Below are positions 1-6,811 of a stretch of DNA of 33,087 bases, one piece after another. Position 1 is the first letter of the stretch; each line of letters begins with the position of its first letter. The DNA is from Sulfurimonas sp. (GTDB lineage: Bacteria > Campylobacterota > Campylobacteria > Campylobacterales > Sulfurimonadaceae): contig JAABQD010000029.1 of the NCBI GenBank assembly GCA_011391635.1, positions 1-33,087 of the forward strand, written 5' to 3'. Position numbers and translations under genes: made by a program. The notes under the pieces were generated by a model that was not told where the DNA came from, ran no database searches, and saw only the letters and a list, made by a program, of their open reading frames with translations.

Positions 1-11
1 TCTTCCGATCT
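1..11. other. Residual Illumina adapter end
   Basis: The first 11 bases, TCTTCCGATCT, are identical to the 3' end of the standard Illumina TruSeq read adapter (which ends GCTCTTCCGATCT). The genuine coding frame of the SulP fragment begins right after it. The bases are best treated as untrimmed adapter at a contig end, not genomic DNA. This rests on recall of the adapter sequence and exact identity over 11 bases. Confidence 0.9.
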
Positions 12-353
12 AACAAAATCAGTCACTTTATGTACTGGGAAAAAACTTTTGAGCCGACAAGCAGTACACGGGTTTATAAATTTATCGGGCAAATTTTCTT
101 CAACTCTTCCGAACGCTTTGCCAATGCTTTTGATTATAAAGAGGATGTAAAAAGAGTTGTTATTGATGTAACTCGCGCTCATTTTTGGGATATTACTGCT
201 GTTTATGCCCTTGACAAAGCAGTGATTAAACTGCGAAACATGGGTAAAGAGGTAGAAGTCATCGGAAAAAATCTGGCAACACAAACCATCATCGACCGCT
301 TTGGAGTTCACGACAAGCCGGATGAAATTGAGAAAGTCATGGGAGGGCATTAA
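12..353 (+). CDS. SulP-family anion transporter, C-terminal STAS domain (5'-truncated)
   Basis: This is the 3' end of a gene whose start lies left of the contig. The frame is open from base 12 and ends at TAA 351-353. About 113 residues remain, all of them the cytoplasmic STAS domain that follows the membrane part of SulP sulfate/bicarbonate-type transporters. The pattern FxGQIFF near the start, then VVIDVTRAHFWDITAVYALDKAV, is the typical STAS strand-helix core, with the Asp-Ile-Thr region where anti-sigma-antagonist relatives carry the phosphorylatable residue. The Met at base 30 is internal and is not the start. Substrate cannot be told from this fragment. A lone STAS protein is less likely because the frame is already open at the edge with family-like sequence. 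Confidence 0.82.
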   Translation, partial: NKISHFMYWEKTFEPTSSTRVYKFIGQIFFNSSERFANAFDYKEDVKRVVIDVTRAHFWDITAVYALDKAVIKLRNMGKEVEVIGKNLATQTIIDRFGVHDKPDEIEKVMGGH

Positions 354-432
354 CGCCCAAAGGAAGAGTATTACTCTCTTTTATCTCTTTTTTGCTATTA
401 TCGCGACACAAATTTCAAAAGAATGGAACACC

Positions 433-1848
433 ATGAATATCAAACTATCAAATAAAAACAGTGCCGATGTTAAAGCGGACATACTCATAGAATTTTTATC
501 ACCAGAAGAACTCTCTGGGCATGTGGAAACAGAAATTCTTACAAAAGCAGGTTTCAAAGCCGAACAAGACTCCACATGCTTCTTGCATGAAAAGGGACTC
601 CTTGTTTGCGGAGTGGATGAGCAAAAAAGTGACGATATACGAAGTGCTATGGCATGTGGAATTAAACTCCTTAAAGCATCCAACTACGAGAGTGCAAAAG
701 TAAACATTCACTCAAAAAAAACATTAGCTGCTTTAGTCGATGGCATCGTTCTTGGCGGATATGAGTACGATGTTTACAAGTCTAAACCAAAAAAATCAAC
801 ATTCAAAAAAATCTCTTTGACTGCCGATGGATTAGATTTTCAAAAGTCAGAAAAAGTGTTTAATCACGCGATGATTATTGCAAAAGCGACCAATTTTACG
901 CGTGATATTGTCAACATGATTCCTCAAGATTTACACCCTCAAACACTCGTAACCCTCGCTCAAAAACTAGCAGAGGAGAATAAACTCGGATGCACAATTT
1001 TACAAGAAGAGGATTTGAAAAAAGAGAATATGAATGCAATGTTGGCTGTTGGTCGGGCTTCCGTGCATGGGAGTGCTTTAATCCATTTAAGCTACACACC
1101 AAAAAATCCTAAAAAAATCATCTCACTTGTTGGCAAAGGTCTCACTTATGATAGCGGTGGACTCAGCCTCAAACCTGCCACTTCAATGGTGACAATGAAA
1201 ATGGACAAAGCTGGTGCTTGTGCAGTATTAGGCATGATAAAAGCTGCAAGTGAGTTGGAACTTGATGTGGAAATTCACGCTTTTATCGGTGCGGTGGAAA
1301 ATATGATTGGAGGAGATGCGTACAAACCTGATGATGTTTTAGTTGCAAGAAGTGGTACGACTATCGAGGTGCGAAATACAGATGCTGAAGGTCGTTTAGT
1401 TTTGGCAGATGTGCTTGATTACGCACAAGAGAAAGTTCAAGCCGATTTTATTTTTGATTTTGCAACGCTTACAGGGGCGTGTGTTGTTGCTCTTGGACCA
1501 TTTACAACAGGCGTAATGGGACACTCGAATAAACTCAAATATGGATTTTTTGATGCTGCAAGACACTCAGGCGAATTAGTAGGAGCACTTCCATTTAACA
1601 AACACCTCAAAAAATTCCTCAAAAGTGAAATTGCAGACATCTCAAATACATCTTCCAAACCTTACGGCGGAGCAATTACCGCAGGAATTTTCTTAGATAA
1701 ATTCATAAAAGATGAAAACAAAGAGAAGTGGATACATTTCGATATCGCAGGTTCAGCCTACACAGAAACTCCATGGGACTGCAATGTCTATGGTGCAACA
1801 GGTGCTGGTGTGCGTATGATGTGTGAGTATTTAAAGAATATTGAGTAA
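433..1848 (+). CDS. pepA: Leucyl aminopeptidase (M17)
   Basis: This is a cytosolic M17 leucyl aminopeptidase, a two-metal enzyme that removes N-terminal residues from peptides. The C-terminal catalytic domain carries the family signature NTDAEGRLVLAD. It also has the metal-ligand stretch GKGLTYDSGGLSLKP (Lys and Asp ligands) followed by MKMDKAGA (Asp). The protein is 471 residues, normal for the family. The open frame extends upstream to base 301, but the upstream 44 codons overlap the SulP gene and are not family-like, so ATG 433 is chosen. Two copies of the TTCCACATGCCA word lie in its variable N-terminal domain (517-528 and 650-661). ychF follows after a hairpin. The pepA-ychF order is, from memory, also found in Campylobacter jejuni. 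Confidence 0.93.
   Translation: MNIKLSNKNSADVKADILIEFLSPEELSGHVETEILTKAGFKAEQDSTCFLHEKGLLVCGVDEQKSDDIRSAMACGIKLLKASNYESAKVNIHSKKTLAALVDGIVLGGYEYDVYKSKPKKSTFKKISLTADGLDFQKSEKVFNHAMIIAKATNFTRDIVNMIPQDLHPQTLVTLAQKLAEENKLGCTILQEEDLKKENMNAMLAVGRASVHGSALIHLSYTPKNPKKIISLVGKGLTYDSGGLSLKPATSMVTMKMDKAGACAVLGMIKAASELELDVEIHAFIGAVENMIGGDAYKPDDVLVARSGTTIEVRNTDAEGRLVLADVLDYAQEKVQADFIFDFATLTGACVVALGPFTTGVMGHSNKLKYGFFDAARHSGELVGALPFNKHLKKFLKSEIADISNTSSKPYGGAITAGIFLDKFIKDENKEKWIHFDIAGSAYTETPWDCNVYGATGAGVRMMCEYLKNIE
517..528 (-). repeat. TTCCACATGCCA-family word, 11/12
   Basis: Reads GGGCATGTGGAA on the plus strand, one mismatch. Inside pepA, coding Gly-His-Val-Glu. Confidence 0.75.
650..661 (-). repeat. TTCCACATGCCA-family word, 12/12
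   Basis: Reads TGGCATGTGGAA on the plus strand. Inside pepA, coding Ala-Cys-Gly in a different register from the copy at 517. Confidence 0.88.
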
Positions 1849-1855
1849 ATGTATC

Positions 1856-1886
1856 ATTCCACATGCCAGATATTGGCATGTGGAAT
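1856..1886 (+). terminator. Inverted pair of TTCCACATGCCA words forming a hairpin
   Basis: Two perfect 12-bp copies face each other, plus strand at 1857-1868 and minus strand at 1874-1885. With the flanking A1856/T1886 they form a perfect 13-bp stem with a 5-base loop, 10 bp after the pepA stop codon. No strong T-tract follows, but an intergenic hairpin at this place would act as, or stabilise, the 3' end of the pepA transcript. Inverted pairs of uptake sequences serving as terminators are well known in Haemophilus and Neisseria. Confidence 0.8.
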
Positions 1887-1924
1887 TATCAAAGTAAAAT
1901 TTAGTTAAAATTACAAAATTATTT

Positions 1925-1930
1925 TATAAG
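1925..1930 (+). promoter_or_regulatory. Possible -10 box for ychF
   Basis: TATAAG lies 18 bp upstream of the ychF start within a very AT-rich spacer. Campylobacterota sigma-70 promoters often have a -10 box without a clear -35, which fits. The call is tentative. Confidence 0.35.
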
Positions 1931-1947
1931 CAACAAAAAGGGTAAAA

Positions 1948-3048
1948 ATGGGATTAAGTATCGGTTTAGTAGGACTTCCAAATGTAGGCAAATCTACAAC
2001 ATTCAACGCACTCACAAAAGCACAAAATGCAGAAGCTGCAAACTATCCTTTTTGTACGATTGAACCCAATAAAGCAGTTGTTCCAGTTCCTGATAAAAGA
2101 CTTGCAGAACTTGCAAAAATCGTTCATCCTGAGCGAATTCAATACTCTGTTGTTGACTTTGTGGATATCGCAGGATTGGTAAAAGGTGCATCTAAAGGCG
2201 AAGGATTGGGAAACAAATTCCTCTCTAACATTCGTGAAACAGAAGTTATTTTACAAATCGTCAGATGTTTTGATGATGAAAATATTATTCATAATGAAGG
2301 GAATATTGACCCTTTACGCGATGTGGATATCATCGAAGGTGAGCTTATTTTAGCAGACATCGAAGTTTTACAAAACAGAATTGAGCGACTCAAAAAACAA
2401 TCCAAATTTGATAAAAATGCGGCAGGTGTTTTAACGATTGCAGAAGAGCTTTTAGAGTTTTTAGCCGATGGAAATTTAGCTAGAAATTTTTCAAAAACAG
2501 ATACAGAAGAGTATGCACAACTCAACCATGAAGTAAGACTTTTAACCAATAAAGAGATTATGTATGGTGCAAATGTTGATGAAAATGGACTTCTTGAGGA
2601 CAATGATTATGTTGTCAGACTTCGAGAGCATGCACAAAGAACAAACTGTGAAATCATCAAACTTTGTGCAAAAATCGAAGAGGAACTCATCGGTCTTGAA
2701 GAAGAGGAAGCTCAAGAATTTTTAAATGACCTAGGTGTAAGCGAATCTGGCTTAGAGCAAATTATTCACAAGGGTTTTGACAAACTAGGTCTTATGAGCT
2801 ACTTCACTGCAGGTGTCAAAGAGGTTCGTGCTTGGACAATTCGTAAAAATACAACTGCACCAAAAGCAGCAGCTGTTATCCACAACGATTTTGAGAAAGG
2901 TTTTATCCGTGCTGAAGTTATCGCATACAATGATTTTGTAACGCTCGGCGGTGAAGCAAAAGCAAAAGAGGCTGGAAAAATGAGACTCGAAGGCAAGGAG
3001 TACATCGTCAACGATGGCGATATTATGCACTTTAGATTTAATGTTTAA
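1948..3048 (+). CDS. ychF: Redox-regulated ATPase/GTPase YchF
   Basis: This is the universally conserved OBG-type P-loop NTPase YchF (OLA1 homologue), which hydrolyses ATP in preference to GTP and associates with ribosomes. Walker A is GLPNVGKST at residues 9-17. YPFCTIEPN follows as the switch region, then [10 protein letters not shown] as the G3 motif. The middle is a helical coiled-coil insertion and the C-terminus is a TGS domain ending in [14 protein letters not shown]. Its length of 366 residues is the normal size. The Shine-Dalgarno is AAAGGG eight bases before the ATG. It follows pepA and is followed after 22 bp by an unrecognised gene that is probably co-transcribed. Confidence 0.96.
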   Translation: MGLSIGLVGLPNVGKSTTFNALTKAQNAEAANYPFCTIEPNKAVVPVPDKRLAELAKIVHPERIQYSVVDFVDIAGLVKGASKGEGLGNKFLSNIRETEVILQIVRCFDDENIIHNEGNIDPLRDVDIIEGELILADIEVLQNRIERLKKQSKFDKNAAGVLTIAEELLEFLADGNLARNFSKTDTEEYAQLNHEVRLLTNKEIMYGANVDENGLLEDNDYVVRLREHAQRTNCEIIKLCAKIEEELIGLEEEEAQEFLNDLGVSESGLEQIIHKGFDKLGLMSYFTAGVKEVRAWTIRKNTTAPKAAAVIHNDFEKGFIRAEVIAYNDFVTLGGEAKAKEAGKMRLEGKEYIVNDGDIMHFRFNV

Positions 3049-3070
3049 AATTTAAAATAAGGAAGAAGTT

Positions 3071-3673
3071 ATGATGCAATTAAAATATGTTGGCCCAAAG
3101 CCTATCATTTCTCACACTGGAATAGAGTTTGATAACAATAAAGAGGATAAATATAGCTACCTGAATATCGTTGTGCAACTGCTCAAAGCTCTTGATCATG
3201 AATATTTTGATGACAGAACTTATGTCTATCAATCTGATACAAGCAGATTTTCGCCCGATGCACTGATGAGTGAACTCAAAAAGTATTGTCCAAATATGGA
3301 TGAACTTATGCAAAAAGCAAATCATAATATCGAAGGTGAAATCGAGCATCAACTCCAACGAGCTCATGAGAGTCATACGCTAAAAGATGTAGATAAAGAA
3401 GTTTTAGAGAATAACATCAAGCTGATGCATGATTATATGATTCAACGCTCTGTCAATAAAGCAGTCTATTACTGTGCAATCAATGCTTTAGCTGAACTTC
3501 TCAAAAAAGGACATATCGACCATGTTGTTGTCCCAATGTTTCAAAAATTTAGCCATGTACTGCACTCAGTTCAAGGGATTCTCAAAGCACAAAGAAATGC
3601 AACGGAATCAACGCTTGAAATCTACAAAGAAAACGGTCAGCTTTTCGTTAAACTACAACTTATCCACCGCTAA
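3071..3673 (+). CDS. Conserved-looking hypothetical protein downstream of ychF
   Basis: I do not recognise a domain. The protein is 200 residues, has no signal peptide or membrane segment, and is mostly charged and probably alpha-helical from about residue 80 onward, with many His and Gln residues. The N-terminus has a short strand-like segment (LKYVGPKPIISHTGIEF). The start is ATG 3071, with GGAAGAAG as a good ribosome site and a second in-frame ATG directly after it. It sits 22 bp behind ychF and ends in a hairpin shared with the convergent psd gene, so it is probably the last gene of a ychF transcript. Codon use resembles the neighbours, so it is a real gene. No function is proposed. Confidence 0.8.
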   Translation: MMQLKYVGPKPIISHTGIEFDNNKEDKYSYLNIVVQLLKALDHEYFDDRTYVYQSDTSRFSPDALMSELKKYCPNMDELMQKANHNIEGEIEHQLQRAHESHTLKDVDKEVLENNIKLMHDYMIQRSVNKAVYYCAINALAELLKKGHIDHVVVPMFQKFSHVLHSVQGILKAQRNATESTLEIYKENGQLFVKLQLIHR

Positions 3674-3677
3674 AATC

Positions 3678-3703
3678 AATATTTGCCTTTAACGGCAAAT
3701 ATT
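3678..3703. terminator. Bidirectional hairpin between the hypothetical gene and psd
   Basis: A perfect 10-bp stem AATATTTGCC/GGCAAATATT with a 6-base loop lies between two convergent genes and overlaps the psd stop codon. It fits a shared rho-independent-type terminator, although the T-tracts are weak. Confidence 0.65.
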
Positions 3704-4520
3704 AAAGCAACTTTGCTATGGTCTGACCATATTTTACATTGTCCCCAGCTTTTATCTTCAGCTCCAACATATCTTTTTCTGCCAAAATTACGATTGTAGA
3801 ACCCATCTCAAAACATCCAAAATCATCGCCTTTATTGAGATGTAAATTTTCATATTTGTAAGCTATCGAAGTAGTTGCATCACTGTTTGTTCTGATTTTT
3901 GGCTCAAATGAGACTTGCATAACACCAACATTTAATGCACTCACAAGCACCATAAAAAATCTTTTTTTGCTTTGTGTCTCACATAGCAACACAACTCTCT
4001 CATTTTCTATAAAAAGATTGACTTTACTTTTGAGTGAAGGCACATTCACAGGAAAAAATTTGCCAGGAATATGCACTGTCTGAAGCACTTTGAGATTTGT
4101 TGGCATGTGGAATCTGTGGTAATCTTTTGGAGAGAGATAAAAGTTTACAAATGTTCCATTATGTACAACACTTTTTTCCTCTTGTGTAAAGTGTTCGCCC
4201 AAAAAATCATCACACTTGTACTCCATTCCTTTGATTTGAAGTGCGTACTCTTGACTCAAATCCCCACACTCCGATATCCACGAATCACAAGGCGAAATAA
4301 AATCATCGCCATCAAGTGAATATTTTCTGTCTTCTCTGAGTTTTCTTGTAAAAAGTGCATTTAAACTATTGTATGTGCTTGGTGCATGAAACTCTCGCAT
4401 ATCTAAGCCCATTAAACCCACATAGGAGCTGTTAACTACTTTTTGAAACCATTTTGGAAACTCTTTGGAAGCAAATTTTCCAAAACCTTGTGAAATTGCT
4501 GATGTTATATGTCTGCTCAT
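3702..4520 (-). CDS. psd: Phosphatidylserine decarboxylase proenzyme
   Basis: This pyruvoyl-dependent membrane-associated enzyme makes phosphatidylethanolamine from phosphatidylserine. Visible family marks are the HRFHMP motif, and near the C-terminus GCFEMGST, where self-cleavage occurs between Gly240 and Ser241 to leave a pyruvoyl group on the small subunit of about 32 residues. The usual motif is LGST; Met replaces Leu here, a mild change. The length of 272 residues is normal. The ATG follows directly on the stop codon of truD, so the two genes are translationally linked. A perfect TTCCACATGCCA word (4101-4112) coincides with the codons for Phe-His-Met-Pro of the conserved motif. Confidence 0.93.
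   Translation of the reverse strand: MSRHITSAISQGFGKFASKEFPKWFQKVVNSSYVGLMGLDMREFHAPSTYNSLNALFTRKLREDRKYSLDGDDFISPCDSWISECGDLSQEYALQIKGMEYKCDDFLGEHFTQEEKSVVHNGTFVNFYLSPKDYHRFHMPTNLKVLQTVHIPGKFFPVNVPSLKSKVNLFIENERVVLLCETQSKKRFFMVLVSALNVGVMQVSFEPKIRTNSDATTSIAYKYENLHLNKGDDFGCFEMGSTIVILAEKDMLELKIKAGDNVKYGQTIAKLL
4101..4112 (-). repeat. TTCCACATGCCA-family word, 12/12
   Basis: Lies inside psd, read as TTC-CAC-ATG-CCA in the gene's own sense. This motif (HMP) is conserved in the family, so this copy alone could be coincidence. Confidence 0.75.
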
Positions 4521-5603
4521 CTATCTATCCTCGTTAATTTTTCTTTTCGCTATCTCTTCAATAAGCACTGTTGCATAGGAGCCTTTTGGAAGGGAGAAAT
4601 TCATCTCATACTGTGCCTCTTCTGAGAGATATCGCCCTTCTACGTCAGTTGGATAAACCCATGCATAGCGTCTTGCTCCATCTTCACTAATACTCTCATT
4701 AAACTCTTTTTCTATCACTCCTGCGCTGCCAGAGGAGAGTCTCACTTTTTTACCACAAAGAAGCCCTGTCACACTGATAGTTCGATTCATAAATCGCTCT
4801 AAATCTTCCTCACTTCCATCAAAATCAAACAACCTTCCGTGTGGATAGTGTTCCATGATATCCCCTAACATTACTTTAAAAGGGTGTTTTTGTACTTTAA
4901 GCTTTTTAACTTCATCATTTGGCATGTTGAGAAGTGCCTCTAATTCTGAGGGCTGGAAGTTGTTTATCAGATTGTTTATCTCTAATCTTTTACTTAGCCA
5001 CAGATTAAAAAGATGACTTTGATAGGCACTAATGAGAAGTTTTTTTATCTTGGGATTTCGCTCTTTTTTCTCACCTTTTGCGATTTTTTCTCCATCTATA
5101 TGGTTGTCTCCATCATTTCCAAATCGTTGGTATCCAAAATAGTTCGGCATACCAAAATCGGAGATATTTTTGAGAGCTTCATCTATCTTTTTCGCTGAAG
5201 TTGGATTTACTTTTTTGACTTTTATATAAAATCTATTGCCCCTGAGATGCCCAATTTTTATCTTATTGTTATGGTAAGTTTTTGAGAGAATTTTGATATT
5301 TTCATGCTCAAATTTTTCCATAGCCTCTTCATGTTTTTTGTGAAGCGAAATATACTGCTTCGTCATGGCATGTTTATCTTTGAGTCCTGCATAACCAATC
5401 TCTTTATTTTGAATACCCAAATATTTTGCCAGTATGCTTACAAGTTCAAGCGTAGAGAGGCTCTTTTTTCTTACAAACAAAACAAGATGTTCGCCCTCAC
5501 CTGAAAACTCATACAGAGGTATCTCTTCGACCACAAAATCTCGCGGCGATTGTTTAAAATGAAACTCAATGCTTGAGTGTCCAAGCGAATAAAATCTATC
5601 CAT
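4521..5603 (-). CDS. truD: tRNA pseudouridine(13) synthase TruD
   Basis: TruD isomerises U13 of tRNA-Glu to pseudouridine. The catalytic Asp is in the motif GYAGLKDKHAMT (Asp76), and the family stretch NYFGYQRFG lies at residues 154-162. The length of 360 residues is typical. The start ATG at 5603 has AGGAAA upstream. It is the middle gene of a minus-strand set thiL-truD-psd, but it is separated from thiL by a 167-bp spacer filled with a hairpin-rich element. That element may mean that truD has its own promoter or that the upstream transcript is processed there. Confidence 0.94.
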   Translation of the reverse strand: MDRFYSLGHSSIEFHFKQSPRDFVVEEIPLYEFSGEGEHLVLFVRKKSLSTLELVSILAKYLGIQNKEIGYAGLKDKHAMTKQYISLHKKHEEAMEKFEHENIKILSKTYHNNKIKIGHLRGNRFYIKVKKVNPTSAKKIDEALKNISDFGMPNYFGYQRFGNDGDNHIDGEKIAKGEKKERNPKIKKLLISAYQSHLFNLWLSKRLEINNLINNFQPSELEALLNMPNDEVKKLKVQKHPFKVMLGDIMEHYPHGRLFDFDGSEEDLERFMNRTISVTGLLCGKKVRLSSGSAGVIEKEFNESISEDGARRYAWVYPTDVEGRYLSEEAQYEMNFSLPKGSYATVLIEEIAKRKINEDR

Positions 5604-5637
5604 ATTCTTATTTCCTGTTTTTAATTAAAATCTAATC

Positions 5638-5768
5638 TTACGCACTTTTGCTAAAAAGTTCGTAAATACCTTGTAAATCTCGAAAAACAGAGTTTTTCGT
5701 AGCTTTAGAGGGTTGTAGGGACAAATTGTCCCTGCCACTAAAACGGACGCGTTCGTTTTAGTGCGTAA
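5638..5768. repeat. 131-bp intergenic element with terminal inverted repeats and four hairpins
   Basis: The spacer between thiL and truD is occupied by an element bounded by the 9-bp inverted termini TTACGCACT and AGTGCGTAA. Inside are four consecutive stem-loops. The first is 5638-5665 (11 paired positions, one mismatch). The second is 5681-5699 (8 bp, 3-base loop). The third is 5717-5733 (AGGGACAA/TTGTCCCT). The fourth is 5736-5763, an almost perfect 28-bp palindrome with one G-U pair around ACGCGT. No reading frame of interest is present. It resembles a MITE/REP-like mobile repeat, or a structured RNA segment. Only one copy is in this window. Confidence 0.7.
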
Positions 5769-5770
5769 CA

Positions 5771-6595
5771 TCAGTTAAAATGATGTGACTTACATCTGTT
5801 TGTATATTTTACTCTTGCACTTTTTGCAAATATCGTAAGAGGTGTTCTACTTTGCAAAGCTCTTCTTTGAATAGCTTTTTTATCTCTTGCATCAAATGCT
5901 ACAAGCATCTCATACTCCTCTCCGCTACAGCCTACTCTTTTTTCTATCTTTTTACGAAACTTGACTCCCATTTTATTAACACGACAAAGCTTCTCTAAAT
6001 CACTCAAAAGTCCATCTGAGATATCCATGCCAGAGCGTAAAAACCTTGCCGTTTGTGTTATAAACTTTTGTCTAAGCTTTATATTTACAAATTTAGATTT
6101 TTTATGAATAGTTCCGAGATTCAAGAGCTTGTGCAAATCTTTTTTTGAACCGCCAAGTTTACCTGTATAAGCTAAAAGATACCCATTTTTGAGTCCACTT
6201 CTAAAGAGTGGTTTTTTGGTATGGGAGATGAGAGTGACACTGATATCCAGCTTAGTGTTACTAATTGTATCGCCACCAATTATCTCAATGCCATACGCTT
6301 GTGCCACATCTCTAAATCCACATGCCAACTCTCGCATCTCTTTTTTTGTAATACACTTAGGCATCGCAACACTCAAAAGTGCATATTTTGGAATTGCGTT
6401 CATCGCGATAGCATCAGAAATATTGACAAGCATCGCCTTAGATGCGACCTGATAGTGGCTCATCCACTTCATTTTGAAGTGCACATTTTCAAAAAAAGCA
6501 TCCTTAGAATAGACACAATCGTTTAGGAATGCACCATCATCTCCAACATGTTTACTTGTAAATTGTGATATAAAATAATTCTCTAAATTCATCAA
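5771..6595 (-). CDS. thiL: Thiamine-monophosphate kinase
   Basis: ThiL phosphorylates thiamine monophosphate to thiamine diphosphate with ATP. The protein shows the ordered PurM/ThiL-family marks: VGDDGAFL near residue 17, SKDAFFENVHF, NISDAIAMNAIP, GGDTISN, MDISDGLLSDL and GEEYEMLVAF. At 274 residues it is shorter than the E. coli enzyme (about 325); the missing part is at the C-terminus. Campylobacterota ThiL proteins are, as I recall, generally short. The ATG at 6595 is the first of two adjacent Met codons. Its promoter should lie in the 216-bp spacer shared with the divergent sdhA. Confidence 0.9.
   Translation of the reverse strand: MMNLENYFISQFTSKHVGDDGAFLNDCVYSKDAFFENVHFKMKWMSHYQVASKAMLVNISDAIAMNAIPKYALLSVAMPKCITKKEMRELACGFRDVAQAYGIEIIGGDTISNTKLDISVTLISHTKKPLFRSGLKNGYLLAYTGKLGGSKKDLHKLLNLGTIHKKSKFVNIKLRQKFITQTARFLRSGMDISDGLLSDLEKLCRVNKMGVKFRKKIEKRVGCSGEEYEMLVAFDARDKKAIQRRALQSRTPLTIFAKSARVKYTNRCKSHHFN
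6316..6327 (+). repeat. TTCCACATGCCA-family word, 11/12
   Basis: First base differs (A). Inside thiL, coding Ala-Cys-Gly in the gene sense. Confidence 0.75.
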
Positions 6596-6811
6596 ACTTC
6601 TTAAAGTGTATATATAAGATGTTACATTATATCATTATTTAGAAAAATCTTTTTCAATCCAATCGCTTATAAAAGAGATTGCCTCATATATAAGTGTCTC
6701 AAATAGTAACAAACTAAAAGTTCATCGAAACAAACTCCTTTTTCTAGAGTTTCATAAGAGTTCTCACGATATAATCAAACATATTTTAGTTCTTAATACG
6801 AAGGAAAGTTA
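6596..6811. promoter_or_regulatory. Divergent promoter spacer thiL/sdhA
   Basis: This gene-free AT-rich stretch lies between divergent genes. A perfect TATAAT at 6770-6775, 37 bp before the sdhA start, is the likely -10 box for sdhABE. No convincing -35 is visible, as is usual in this group. AAGGA lies 7 bases before the sdhA ATG. On the minus strand several AT-rich candidates could serve thiL, none decisive. I see no tRNA, small gene or operator palindrome here. Confidence 0.55.

Noticed and set aside
30..353. A complete 107-residue STAS-domain protein starting at base 30
   Set aside because: The same frame is open up to the adapter junction with SulP-like residues, and no ribosome site precedes base 30. 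It is a gene fragment.
345..358. GGGC/GCCC mini-hairpin at the end of the SulP gene as a terminator
   Set aside because: It is only 4 bp, overlaps the stop codon and has no T-tract directly after it.
4101..4112. The copy in psd taken alone as evidence of DNA-level selection
   Set aside because: It encodes the conserved HMP part of the decarboxylase motif, so protein constraint explains much of it. The case rests on the other copies.
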